Below are positions 35,948 to 45,140 of a stretch of 64,000 nt of DNA, one piece after another (the stretch's first letter is position 1; each line of letters begins with the position of its first letter). Below the pieces are notes generated by a model, which worked only from the letters and a program-made list of their open reading frames with translations, was not told the origin of the DNA and did no database searches. The position numbers and the translations under genes are program-made. Location of the stretch: assembly GCF_000025185.1 (NCBI RefSeq), contig NC_013720.1:620001-684000 (forward strand), written 5' to 3'. This DNA is from Pirellula staleyi DSM 6068 (GTDB lineage: Bacteria; Planctomycetota; Planctomycetia; Pirellulales; Pirellulaceae).

Positions 35948-37084
35948 ATGGCCACGATTCTGATCGACAAACTGTTGCAGGCTGCTGTGAAGCAAGGGGC
36001 GAGCGATATTCATATCGTGGTCGGCCAGCCTCCAGTATTTCGCCTGCACGGCCGCATGCGAAAGCTCGAAACCAAGGTGCTGGAAGCTGACGATGCGGTT
36101 GGGCTGATGAAGTCGATCGCACCCGAACGAGCCCAGCGCGAACTGCAGGAACGGGGTAGCGCCGACTTTGGTTTCGCCTTCGGCGACCTGGCCCGCTTTC
36201 GTGTTTCGATTTTTAAGCAGCGCGGCTTTGTCTCGATGGTGCTGCGGCAAATCCCCAACACCATGCTCACGCCGCAGCAGCTCGGGCTGCCCGACGTTTG
36301 CGTCAAGCTCGTGATGCGTCCCCGTGGTCTGTTCCTTGTGACTGGCCCCACCGGTTCGGGGAAGTCGACCACGCTGGCGAGTCTCGTGAACTACATCAAC
36401 GAGAATGTCGACCATCACATCATCACGATCGAAGATCCGATCGAGTTCTATCACTACCACAAGAAGTCGACGGTCAATCAGCGCGAAATTGGCGTCGATG
36501 TGCCAAGCTTCTCCGAAGCGATTCGCCGCGCTCTGCGACAAGACCCCGACGTGATCCTCGTCGGCGAAATGCGCGACTTGGAAACGATCGAAGCTGCCAT
36601 CTCCGCCGCTGAAACGGGGCACGTGGTGTTCGGCACGCTCCACACCAACAGTGCCCAAGGCACCATCAACCGTATCATCGATGCCTTCCCTGGCAACTTG
36701 CAGGATCAAGTCCGCACGCAGCTCTCGACGTCGATCATCGGCGTGGTGGCTCAGTCGCTACTTCCCAAAATCGGTGGTGGACGCTGTGCAGCCTACGAAA
36801 TCCTCGTCGTTACCAGCGGTATTGCGAACCTGATTCGCGAAAACAAAACGTTCCGCATCAACTCGGCCATTCAAACTGGTGCCAAGCTCGGCATGCAGCT
36901 GATGGACGATCACTTGTTCCGCCTGTGGCGCGAGCAGAAGGTGTTGATCGAGGATGTGCTGGGCAAAGCACAAAACCCCGACGACTTGGCAAAACGCATT
37001 TATGCCGCTCAGCAAGGTCTCGACGACCCGACCAAAGAACCCGATGAACCAGGCATGCGCAAGGCCGGTGGTCACGGCCACTAA
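35948..37084 (+). CDS. pilT: twitching motility ATPase
   Basis: A 378-residue retraction ATPase of the PilT branch. It begins directly with the PAS-like domain (KQGASDIHIVVGQPPVFRL) and lacks the MshEN domain of PilB. Walker A GPTGSGKSTT is near residue 133, the Asp box reads IEDPIEF, Walker B VILVGEMRD is near 200, and the PilT hallmark AIRRALRQDPD precedes it. The C-terminal 25 residues are a polar tail. Its presence means the filament is likely retractile, as in type IVa pili, rather than a pure secretion pseudopilus. It is followed 104 bases later by the second PilB-like gene. Confidence 0.93.
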   Translation: MATILIDKLLQAAVKQGASDIHIVVGQPPVFRLHGRMRKLETKVLEADDAVGLMKSIAPERAQRELQERGSADFGFAFGDLARFRVSIFKQRGFVSMVLRQIPNTMLTPQQLGLPDVCVKLVMRPRGLFLVTGPTGSGKSTTLASLVNYINENVDHHIITIEDPIEFYHYHKKSTVNQREIGVDVPSFSEAIRRALRQDPDVILVGEMRDLETIEAAISAAETGHVVFGTLHTNSAQGTINRIIDAFPGNLQDQVRTQLSTSIIGVVAQSLLPKIGGGRCAAYEILVVTSGIANLIRENKTFRINSAIQTGAKLGMQLMDDHLFRLWREQKVLIEDVLGKAQNPDDLAKRIYAAQQGLDDPTKEPDEPGMRKAGGHGH

Positions 37085-37188
37085 CGCCGCGCGATCGATA
37101 CCAGCCCAACGGACCACAGCCGCAACGGACCGAAGCCCGCTTTCCATCACGAGATTTTCACAACGCCGCTTAGCATAGACGTAATCAC

Positions 37189-38907
37189 ATGGCCATTCGC
37201 CGCATCGGACAAATCTTCGTCGACATGGGCTTCATCAGCGATGACCAGCTCGAGATGCTGCTCGAAGAACAGCAGCAGCGACCTGGCACGCTCTTGGGCA
37301 AACTTGCGCAAGAGATGAGCCTCGTCAATGAAGAACAGTTGGTGCAAGCGCTCGCCGAACAGATGGGGATGCAAGTGGTCGAGCTTGGGGATATCACGAT
37401 TCCCGGCGACGTGCTCCACAAAGTGACCGAGTCGATGGCGCAGCTCTATCGCGTCATTCCGATCAAGTTCAGTAGCAACGAACTGACGGTGGCGACGTGC
37501 GATCCGCAAAACATCACGATCCAAGACGAACTCCGCTCGATGCTCGGCTACGACATCCGTGTGGTGATCGCCTCGGAAACCGATATCAAGAAAACGCTCG
37601 ATCGCTACTTCTCGTCCGACAAAGATACGGTCGATAGCATCGTTGGCGAGCTCGAAGCCGACAGCGAACTGAAGAAGGCGATGGATGCCGTCGCTAAGAA
37701 CGGCGCAGTCGATCTGACGAGCGTCGAAGCGCTGGCCGATAGCGCGCCGGTTCGCAAGCTGCTGAACATGGTGCTGCTGCTGGCAATTAAGGATCATGCG
37801 AGCGACATTCACTTCGAACCGTTTGAAGACGAATTCCGCATCCGCATCAAGGCCGATGGTGTGCTGTTTGAAATGGTGCCACCGCCGCGGCATCTGGCGT
37901 TTGCGATCACCACGCGCATTAAGGTGATGGCGAACCTCGACATCGCCGAACGACGCATGCCTCAAGATGGTCGTATCGAACTATCGGTCGGTGGTCACTC
38001 GGTCGACCTTCGCGTCAGCATTCTGCCGACTCTGTTTGGCGAGAGCGTGGTTATGCGAGTCCTCGACCGTTCGGTCGTTTCGCTCAACCTGGCTAAGGTG
38101 GGGATGGATGCGCCAACCCTCAAGCTATTCCGCAGCGTGCTCGATCGTCCCAACGGCATCGTGCTGGTGACAGGTCCGACAGGTTCGGGCAAAACCACGA
38201 CCCTCTACTCGGCACTCAGCGAACTCAACTCGGTCGAAGACAAACTCATCACCACCGAAGACCCGGTGGAATACGACATCGATGGGATCGTGCAGATTCC
38301 GATCGATCACGAAATTGGTGTGACCTTCGCCGCTTGCCTACGAGCGATTTTGCGACAAGATCCCGACATCATTCTGGTGGGTGAGATCCGCGATCTCGAG
38401 ACCGCCGAAATTGCGGTGCAAGCCTCGCTGACAGGTCACATGGTGTTCAGCACGCTCCACACCAACGACGCGCCGAGCACTGTCACACGCCTCAAAGATA
38501 TGGGTGTGCCGACGTTCCTTATCACTGCCACGGTCGAAGCGATTTTGGCCCAGCGATTGGTGCGCCGCATCTGCTCGCAGTGCCGCGAAGAAGTCGAAGG
38601 CTCGGAAGAACTGCTGGCCGAAGTGAAGTACACCGCCGAACAACTCGCGGGGAAGAAGTTCTACCGTGGGCGGGGCTGCGATGTCTGCAACAACACCGGC
38701 TACAAGGGACGCGTCGGTCTGTTCGAACTGATGATCATGAACGACACGCTGCGCGACATGGTGATGCAAAACGCGTCGATCGACGATCTCCGCACCACGG
38801 CCTCCAGCTTTGGCATGTCCACGCTGCGCGACGTCGGCATGCGGAACGCCTTCGATGGCACCACCACGCTCGACGAAGTGGTCCGCGAAACAGTTCAAGA
38901 AGCGTAG
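37189..38907 (+). CDS. type IV pilus/type II secretion assembly ATPase (PilB/GspE), copy 2
   Basis: A 572-residue paralogue of the ATPase at 33475 with the same domain order: MshEN-like N-terminus (GQIFVDMGFISDDQLEMLLE), a helical linker, ASDIHFEPFED, Walker A GPTGSGKTTT near residue 329, Walker B ILVGEIRD, and the tetracysteine site CSQC plus CDVC. Identity to copy 1 is high in the motor core and lower in the N-terminal domain, which contacts the platform and ligands. It directly precedes the platform gene, so this copy is the likelier dedicated extension motor for that machine. The ribosome site is weak. Confidence 0.93.
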   Translation: MAIRRIGQIFVDMGFISDDQLEMLLEEQQQRPGTLLGKLAQEMSLVNEEQLVQALAEQMGMQVVELGDITIPGDVLHKVTESMAQLYRVIPIKFSSNELTVATCDPQNITIQDELRSMLGYDIRVVIASETDIKKTLDRYFSSDKDTVDSIVGELEADSELKKAMDAVAKNGAVDLTSVEALADSAPVRKLLNMVLLLAIKDHASDIHFEPFEDEFRIRIKADGVLFEMVPPPRHLAFAITTRIKVMANLDIAERRMPQDGRIELSVGGHSVDLRVSILPTLFGESVVMRVLDRSVVSLNLAKVGMDAPTLKLFRSVLDRPNGIVLVTGPTGSGKTTTLYSALSELNSVEDKLITTEDPVEYDIDGIVQIPIDHEIGVTFAACLRAILRQDPDIILVGEIRDLETAEIAVQASLTGHMVFSTLHTNDAPSTVTRLKDMGVPTFLITATVEAILAQRLVRRICSQCREEVEGSEELLAEVKYTAEQLAGKKFYRGRGCDVCNNTGYKGRVGLFELMIMNDTLRDMVMQNASIDDLRTTASSFGMSTLRDVGMRNAFDGTTTLDEVVRETVQEA

Positions 38908-39055
38908 TCACCGGCGAGCCGATTGCGACATCGGAAAGCCAGCGAAAACATAACACCGATCCACCGTATTACAGACACAACCAAATTCACCCCCACCATT
39001 TCGTTCATCCCTCCCGTTAGACTCGTTTGGGAAATTCGAAGAAGGGACTTTAGCC

Positions 39056-40480
39056 ATGCCAACCTATCAGTTTGAAGCGATGGACGCGACCGGCCAGGAA
39101 ATCCGCGACGTCATCGATGCAGCAACTGAGGAAGAGGCACAGAACACCATCCGTCAGATGGGCTACTTCGTCACCAAGATTGCGGTGAAGAAGGGTGGCA
39201 CTGGCCCTGGTGGTAAAGGGGCCGGCCCGGGCTCGAAAAAGAAACGCTCCTTTGCCTTTGGTGGCGCGAGCAGCAAACAGCTGTCGCTCTTCACCAAGCA
39301 GCTGTCGATTCTTCAAGACGCCGGTCTCCCGATTCTGCGTAGCTTGCGAATTCTCGAACTCCAGAGCAAACCTGGCGCTCTCAAAAACGCGCTCATGGAT
39401 GTGGGTGACGAAATCGAGTCGGGATCGACTCTTTCGGAAGCGATGGCGAAGAGCCCGAAGGTCTTCAGCCGACTCTACATCAACATGATCAAGGCGGGTG
39501 AGGCAGGTGGTGCACTCGAAGTGATTTTGCGCCGCTTGAGCGAGTTCCTCGAGCGTAGCGAATCGCTGAAACGCAAAGTCAAAGGGGCCATGATTTACCC
39601 AGTGGTGGTGGTGCTCGTCGCCATCTCGATTCTGGTGTTCATCATGCTCAAAATCGTGCCGGTGTTTAAGAAAATGTTCGATGAGTTCGGGCTCAAACTC
39701 CCTGCTGCCACCGAACTGCTCATCAACATTTCCAACTGGGTGGTGAACTACGGCTGGTTCAGCATTCCGCTGATTCCTGTGGTGGTTTACATCTTCGTGA
39801 TGCTGCTGCGAAAGTTCAAACATGGCCGCATGGGCTTCGACATGTTTGTGCTCAAGCTCCCGATCATGGGAATGCTCATCGAGAAGAACACCATGGCGCG
39901 CACCACGCGAACACTCGGCACCCTGGTGGCGAGCGGTGTGCCGATTCTCGAAGGGCTGAACATCACCCGCGAAACCGCTGGTAATGCTCTCTTCGAACGT
40001 CTCTATGGCAAGGTCTCCGACGCCATCCGCGAAGGTGAAACGATCGCCAAGCCACTCGCTGCCAACAGCCGACCTGGTTTTCATCCGGTCGCCCTCTTCC
40101 TCTGGGTACTGCTCGGTGCGAGCGTGCCGCTCGGCATCATGTGCATGCCAGGGATGATTAAGAGCGTCGGGCTGCAGCCACTGCTCTATGGTGCTCTGCT
40201 CGGCGTGATGGCGGGTGGCATTTACTACTTCCTTCGCATGAATCACCGCATCGTCGACGAACTGGTGGTGAACATGGTGGACGTGGGTGAAGAGACGGGC
40301 GAACTCGACACCATGCTCTACAAAGTGGCCGACGTGTTCGACGAAGAAGTTTCGACACTCACCGACGGTTTGATGAAGCTGATCGAGCCACTCCTCATCG
40401 TGTTCCTCGGTGGTGCGGTGGGCTTCATCGTGATCTCGCTCTTCATGCCTCTGATTAGCTTGATCCAAGGTCTGACCTAA
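39056..40480 (+). CDS. inner-membrane platform protein (PilC/GspF) with extra helices
   Basis: A 474-residue member of the T2SF family that couples the ATPases to the growing filament. Two GspF domains are recognisable: LSLFTKQLSILQDAGLPILRSL through the first helices (about 178-250), and ARTTRTLGTLVASGVPILEG onward. In the second domain, the usual short step between EGETIAKPL and VVNMVDVGEETGELD is replaced by about 63 residues (340-402) containing two additional hydrophobic helices. Residues 44-68 are a Gly/Lys-rich linker. AAGGGA precedes the ATG. The family is normally about 400 residues, and the insertion explains the difference. Confidence 0.92.
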   Translation: MPTYQFEAMDATGQEIRDVIDAATEEEAQNTIRQMGYFVTKIAVKKGGTGPGGKGAGPGSKKKRSFAFGGASSKQLSLFTKQLSILQDAGLPILRSLRILELQSKPGALKNALMDVGDEIESGSTLSEAMAKSPKVFSRLYINMIKAGEAGGALEVILRRLSEFLERSESLKRKVKGAMIYPVVVVLVAISILVFIMLKIVPVFKKMFDEFGLKLPAATELLINISNWVVNYGWFSIPLIPVVVYIFVMLLRKFKHGRMGFDMFVLKLPIMGMLIEKNTMARTTRTLGTLVASGVPILEGLNITRETAGNALFERLYGKVSDAIREGETIAKPLAANSRPGFHPVALFLWVLLGASVPLGIMCMPGMIKSVGLQPLLYGALLGVMAGGIYYFLRMNHRIVDELVVNMVDVGEETGELDTMLYKVADVFDEEVSTLTDGLMKLIEPLLIVFLGGAVGFIVISLFMPLISLIQGLT

Positions 40481-40529
40481 GACACAACCCAAGATCGCTC
40501 CCCACTCGGGCAGCTTTCGATATTGACCG

Positions 40530-40559
40530 GGAATCGAGCCTCCTCAGCAGCTCGATTCC
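40530..40559 (+). terminator. 10-base hairpin after the platform gene
   Basis: GGAATCGAGC (40530-40539) pairs perfectly with GCTCGATTCC (40550-40559) across a 10-base loop, 50 bases after the platform-protein stop. It has no T tract; it may mark a transcript end or a processing site between the motor genes and the pseudopilin genes. Confidence 0.5.
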
Positions 40560-40745
40560 GAGGGCCAGGCGCGCGAGCTGCGTCTGGTCTGCTGTCGGTG
40601 CTCAGCACGTTTTGATTCCAGCAGATTCAGCAAAAAACTACAGGTGGTTGCGACTTTCGAGCGGCATTTCTCGTGCGGCTCGACACCGACGCAGCTCCCC
40701 TCCCCTTATCCACGTTTGCGTTTTTCGGCGAAGGAGAATCCGGCT

Positions 40746-41660
40746 ATGCAACTCACCTCCACCACTGCGACGAGCCCCGCGCGACTCGAATGTGTGGCCC
40801 GTTTCTCCGCGCAATCGCGACGGCGTGGTTTCACGCTTGTGGAACTGCTCGTGGTGCTCGGCATCATCGCCGTGCTGGTGGCCCTGCTTGTTCCCGCAGC
40901 GATGGCCGCGCTCAACACAGCGCGTCGCGCGTCGATCGCGTTTAAGGTTTCGCAGCTGGCCGACGGCATCGAAAAATACCGTGCCGCGCACGACGACTAT
41001 CCCCCCAGCAGTCGCGACGTCGGTGCCATTCAGCGTCACTTGCGTAAATGCTATCCCAAGATTACCCCGGTTTACTTCAATGCTACGGTCGCCAAACTCA
41101 CCGATGCCTCCATCAATGGCATCGACGAAGGTGAAGCTCTCGTGTTCTGGCTGAGCCAAGTGAACAAGTCGGCGACCAATCCGTTTCCTAGCTTGATGAC
41201 TCCTGGCATTGCGATTCCCTCGCCAGAAGCTCACTACGTCTTCAAGGAAACCGACTTGCAGGACGACGATGGGGACGGCTTTCCGTCGTTCGTTTGCCGC
41301 GAAGCGAAGGACACCTACTTCCTCTATCTCGATGCTCGATCGTACGACGAGTTCATGGACTACTCGAACGCCAGTTCCCCTGCCTTTGCCGAGAGTCGCG
41401 CGGTGGGTGAGGCTCGGCCTTATTTCTCCGACACGATTGCCAACAGCGCGGCGACCGATGCTCGCCAGCGCTACAAGCTGATGAACCCCACAAGCTTTCA
41501 GATCATTTGCGCGGGGCAGGATGGTGAGTTCAACCTGGGTTTCAACGACGACGACAGCGACGTGAAGCTCTTCCCCAGCGGTCTGAACTACAGCAATTCT
41601 GATCGCGACAACATTACAAACTTCAGCGATGGCCGACGCCTGATGGACAACATTCCGTAG
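40746..41660 (+). CDS. prepilin-like protein 1
   Basis: A 304-residue protein with a class III prepilin signal: basic leader then RRRGFTLVELLVVLGIIAVL, cut after the Gly by prepilin peptidase, with Glu at +5. The 22-residue helix forms the filament core. The C-terminal globular part is larger than in a typical GspG and contains DDDGDGFPSF, a calcium-loop-like motif. AAGGAGAA precedes the ATG at 40746. It is the first of five consecutive prepilin-like genes and probably a major or minor pseudopilin of the machine encoded upstream. Confidence 0.88.
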   Translation: MQLTSTTATSPARLECVARFSAQSRRRGFTLVELLVVLGIIAVLVALLVPAAMAALNTARRASIAFKVSQLADGIEKYRAAHDDYPPSSRDVGAIQRHLRKCYPKITPVYFNATVAKLTDASINGIDEGEALVFWLSQVNKSATNPFPSLMTPGIAIPSPEAHYVFKETDLQDDDGDGFPSFVCREAKDTYFLYLDARSYDEFMDYSNASSPAFAESRAVGEARPYFSDTIANSAATDARQRYKLMNPTSFQIICAGQDGEFNLGFNDDDSDVKLFPSGLNYSNSDRDNITNFSDGRRLMDNIP

Positions 41661-41746
41661 TGGATCGTCGCCACTGATCGTCTTCGTTTGAGCCCCCGAC
41701 TGAGCCCGTTTTTCTTATCACCTTCCACACCCTGCGAGAGAGCCTT

Positions 41747-42805
41747 ATGACTGGCCAACCAATCCAGCAGCACACGATGGTGCGGCGATCGCGGCGTGGT
41801 TTCACGCTCACCGAATTGCTGGTCGTGATTGCGATCATTGCGATTTTGGCCGGGCTGTCGTTCGCCGGGTTGCAAGGTGCGACGGAACAAGCGCGCGAAG
41901 CACGCACCCGTGCGGTGCTGGCGAAACTCGATCAGCTGATCATGGAGAAGTACGACACCTTCACCACCCGCTCGATTCGCGTGAATCCAGCCTTTCAGCA
42001 GAGCGGAATGTCTACAACGCCACAGACTTTCATTGCTCAGGTGCGGCTCTACACGCTCCGCGAGCAGATGCGACTCGAACTTCCCGACCGCATCAGCGAC
42101 CTCTGCACCAACGCCGAACGGACTGGTGATTTTGCCGATCTGACACTCAACGCTGTCGACATCTTCAATGTCGAGCGAGCTTCGATTTCGGGCATCGCCT
42201 TGAACCCCGGGATGCCTTCGATCACACGAACCTACAAGCGTAAGGCTGGGATTGCCATCGCCAATGGGAGTGGCTGGACGTCGGAGTTTGGTGGGGCCGA
42301 ATGCCTCTACCTGATCGTCTCGACGATGCGTGATGGCGACAAAAGTGCGCTCGAGTTCTTTCGCTCGGAAGAAATTGGGGACGTCGATGGAGATGGAATG
42401 CCTGAGTTCCTGGATGGTTGGGGGCGTCCGATCCTGTTCATCCGCTGGGCACCAGGCTACGTCAACAACCCCGACAATGGCCGCTTCGCACCAACGCTGC
42501 AAGTCAACAACGGTGTACTATCACCCGATCCGTTCGATCCTCTGCGGGTCGATCCGCGCTGGGGCCTTAACACCAATCCGTTCTACAAGCCCTATGCACT
42601 GCGGCCACTCATCATGTCCGGTGGGCCTGACAAAGAGTATTCGATCTTTGTGAATACCCGCGCGGCGATGGATCTCCCCACGGCGAGTGATCTTCCGAAC
42701 GATCCCTACGTCGGTTTGGGTACAGCTAGTGGAATGTCGGGCGATCCTGATCCGACCAACGGCTATGGCGACGACCTGACCAATCACTACCAGGGAGGGC
42801 TCTAA
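41747..42805 (+). CDS. prepilin-like protein 2
   Basis: A 352-residue protein. The prepilin signal is RRSRRGFTLTELLVVIAIIA, with cleavage after the Gly and Glu at +5. The globular domain carries DVDGDGMPEFLDGWGRPI, a calcium-loop motif followed by the WGxP segment seen in GspG-type pseudopilins. GAGAGAG precedes the ATG. The next gene begins three bases after its stop, and that gene's GGGAGGG ribosome site lies inside this one, so the two are coupled. Confidence 0.88.
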   Translation: MTGQPIQQHTMVRRSRRGFTLTELLVVIAIIAILAGLSFAGLQGATEQAREARTRAVLAKLDQLIMEKYDTFTTRSIRVNPAFQQSGMSTTPQTFIAQVRLYTLREQMRLELPDRISDLCTNAERTGDFADLTLNAVDIFNVERASISGIALNPGMPSITRTYKRKAGIAIANGSGWTSEFGGAECLYLIVSTMRDGDKSALEFFRSEEIGDVDGDGMPEFLDGWGRPILFIRWAPGYVNNPDNGRFAPTLQVNNGVLSPDPFDPLRVDPRWGLNTNPFYKPYALRPLIMSGGPDKEYSIFVNTRAAMDLPTASDLPNDPYVGLGTASGMSGDPDPTNGYGDDLTNHYQGGL

Positions 42806-42808
42806 GTC

Positions 42809-43855
42809 ATGACCTCTTGGTTCTTCCGTATCGTGACATCTTTGCCAATCGCATCGCAGCAGCGCCGATCGAAGCGATCGGCTGGCTATACGCTCATCGA
42901 GCTGCTGGTGGTGATCATCATCCTGCTGCTGCTACTCGCGCTGCTGTTGCCGATTGCCTCGTTCGCGGTTAAAGACACCCGCACTCGTTCGGCCGCTTCC
43001 CGTTTGCAGAATGCGTTTCACATCGCTCGGCAAATGGCGATTCGCGATCGGCGTCCCTGTGGCGTCTACTTGCAAGTCGATCAGCAACTCGGTGGCGCGG
43101 GAGTGTTTCAAGTCACCAAGGGCTACTTTGCTCAAGAGGCACCTCCCTACAGCGGATCGACTCTCGGCGTGCGAGCGTACAACGGTCCCGGTGCCGACAT
43201 GACAATATCTACAAACGATGACGTGCTCATGTTCTCTGACTCTTCCGAGAACAATTATTTGTCGGCTTTAATCAACCATCAGCCAGAGACGATTCTGGTC
43301 CGCTTTGATTACAAGGGAGAGTGGTTCGTCTATAGCTTCGATGTTATGAGCAGTCAGTTCATAGGGGGTTATCCCGAACGGGCGACCAGCAATGCTCGTC
43401 CACCGACCGTGGCTGGAACTACGGGCTATCCGTTTCAGATTCGACGATTGCCCAAACGAACGGCTGCGGCCTTTGAGCTTCCCGATGGAACGGCCATCGA
43501 CCTGGCATACAGTGGGTTTGGTCGCACCGGAACCGAGTTCAGCAGCGGCAGCTATCTCTTTCCGGCGGACGACACCACCTCGAGCGCGATTGTCGTGATG
43601 TTTAACTCCGACGGCGCAATCGAAAGCATCTATCGCGGTGCAGAGCCGGGGCGACCTCGCAGCGAGAGCATCAACTTCCTGCTCGGCGACATCGAGCGGT
43701 TGGGGGTGGCGGGTACCGAGTCGAATTTGGCACGCTCCGAAAATCTGTGGTTTCAGCTGCGCGGTCCCTTGGGGATCCCGGTGATTTACGAAAACAACCC
43801 CGACGCTGCCCTCACGCTGCAAGCATGCCGCAGCCTGTCGGACACGGCACAGTAG
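42809..43855 (+). CDS. prepilin-like protein 3 (GspH/FimT-like)
   Basis: A 348-residue protein with a leader ending SAGYTLIELLVVIIILLLLL; cleavage follows the Gly and the Glu is at +5. The segment SAASRLQNAFHIARQMAIRD with CGVYLQ is typical of the GspH/FimT group of minor pseudopilins. The domain is about twice the usual size. An A+T-rich patch spans about 43195-43340. It is translationally coupled to the preceding gene. Confidence 0.87.
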   Translation: MTSWFFRIVTSLPIASQQRRSKRSAGYTLIELLVVIIILLLLLALLLPIASFAVKDTRTRSAASRLQNAFHIARQMAIRDRRPCGVYLQVDQQLGGAGVFQVTKGYFAQEAPPYSGSTLGVRAYNGPGADMTISTNDDVLMFSDSSENNYLSALINHQPETILVRFDYKGEWFVYSFDVMSSQFIGGYPERATSNARPPTVAGTTGYPFQIRRLPKRTAAAFELPDGTAIDLAYSGFGRTGTEFSSGSYLFPADDTTSSAIVVMFNSDGAIESIYRGAEPGRPRSESINFLLGDIERLGVAGTESNLARSENLWFQLRGPLGIPVIYENNPDAALTLQACRSLSDTAQ

Positions 43856-43896
43856 GCAACTTTTGGCCGTCGGCACGGCGAGCAGGAACGAACCAT

Positions 43897-45033
43897 ATGA
43901 ACTCACAACGCACCTACCGACGAGCCCTCTCGCACCAGCGGTCGGCTGTCACGATTTTGGAAGTCTTGTTTTCCATTCTCGTGGCCACCATCGGCTTGCT
44001 CGGAGCGGTGGCAGTGATTCCTGTCGCTGCCAGCCAAGCCCGCAAAGGTCAAATTGCCGACGCCTCGGCGGTGACTGGTCTTTCGGCGATTCACGAGTTC
44101 GATGCCCGTGGCATGCGCAACACCCAGCGGTGGTTTTGGTGGGACGGCAATGCCTACCAAGGGGCCAGCACGTTCTTTGGGGGTAGCTCGTCGTACTGCA
44201 TCGATCCACGCTTCGTCGCCGACAATGCCATCAGCGGAACGTCGACCACGTTTCCTTACGGAGCGTCGGGCATTCCAGCGATGCCGCGGCTGAACCTCAC
44301 CAGTTCCGCAGCCCCTCCTTACACCAGCGCGATGTCGTCGATTCAGGCGAATGTCGAGTTCGCGTGCGACGACGATCTGGTGGTGCTCGAGCCAACCGAT
44401 CGTTCGCTCCCCGCCGCGCAGCAATATCCGCGTGACGATACGCAAGCGATCCTGAGTGGTCGTCGCCAAACTGGTGGCCTGATGTCGTGGTTTGCCACCA
44501 TCACCCCAAAGCTCGATCGCTACCACTCAGCCGCAACCGCTACCAACGAATATCTTCTCTCGATTGTTGTGCTGAAGAGTCGTCCGATCAATCTTCGGAC
44601 GTCGGACTATGGCGATCAGGAATGGACTGTCAACGTCACGGCGTTCAACAGCATTGGACAAGTTGGCGGTCATGCGGCTGGCGCGAGCGTGGCGCTACGG
44701 GGTGGCGATATTCAAATCTCGGCTCCCACGGCTGAGATGCTCGACATCAAGCGCGATCAGTGGATCATGCTCGCCGGCACTGCCACAGTGATCGATCCAG
44801 CGACAGGTACAGCGGGTTCATTTACGGCGAACCGTTTTCAGTGGTATCGCGTGACCGATCTCGACGACGAGCCGGTGAACAATGGTGCCAACTGGGTGCG
44901 TGATATCACGATTGCTGGACAAGACTGGAACACCGATCTCAACGGCGACAGCAGCCCCGATCCCTGCATTGCGGTGATCGTTCGGGATGTGACGGCGGTG
45001 TACGAGAAGACGATCCGACTGGAAACAAACTAG
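43897..45033 (+). CDS. prepilin-like protein 4 (PilV/GspI-like)
   Basis: A 378-residue protein. Its leader ends QRSAVTILEVLFSILVATIG, so the residue before the cut would be Ala rather than Gly, while Glu is kept at +5. VTILEVLFS and the following GLLGAVAVIP resemble PilV and GspI minor pseudopilins. A NTDLNGDSSPDP segment near the C-terminus recalls a calcium loop. The start at 43897 follows an AGGAACG sequence. It would join the tip complex of minor pseudopilins. Confidence 0.83.
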   Translation: MNSQRTYRRALSHQRSAVTILEVLFSILVATIGLLGAVAVIPVAASQARKGQIADASAVTGLSAIHEFDARGMRNTQRWFWWDGNAYQGASTFFGGSSSYCIDPRFVADNAISGTSTTFPYGASGIPAMPRLNLTSSAAPPYTSAMSSIQANVEFACDDDLVVLEPTDRSLPAAQQYPRDDTQAILSGRRQTGGLMSWFATITPKLDRYHSAATATNEYLLSIVVLKSRPINLRTSDYGDQEWTVNVTAFNSIGQVGGHAAGASVALRGGDIQISAPTAEMLDIKRDQWIMLAGTATVIDPATGTAGSFTANRFQWYRVTDLDDEPVNNGANWVRDITIAGQDWNTDLNGDSSPDPCIAVIVRDVTAVYEKTIRLETN

Positions 45034-45140
45034 TCGGTCGTCGGCGATGGATGGTCGATTGGCTTTTCCCCTGGCTGTTCTGGCCAGATTGTAGTTGGTG
45101 GCAAGGCCCGGAACCCTTGCCCTGTTATGGAGAGAGAACG

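Noticed and set aside
39050-40492. 480-codon open frame on the minus strand opposite the platform gene
   Set aside because: It mirrors the whole platform gene, its product is a His/Glu-rich string without any domain, and the plus-strand gene is clearly a real GspF protein. GC-rich codon bias opens the opposite frame.
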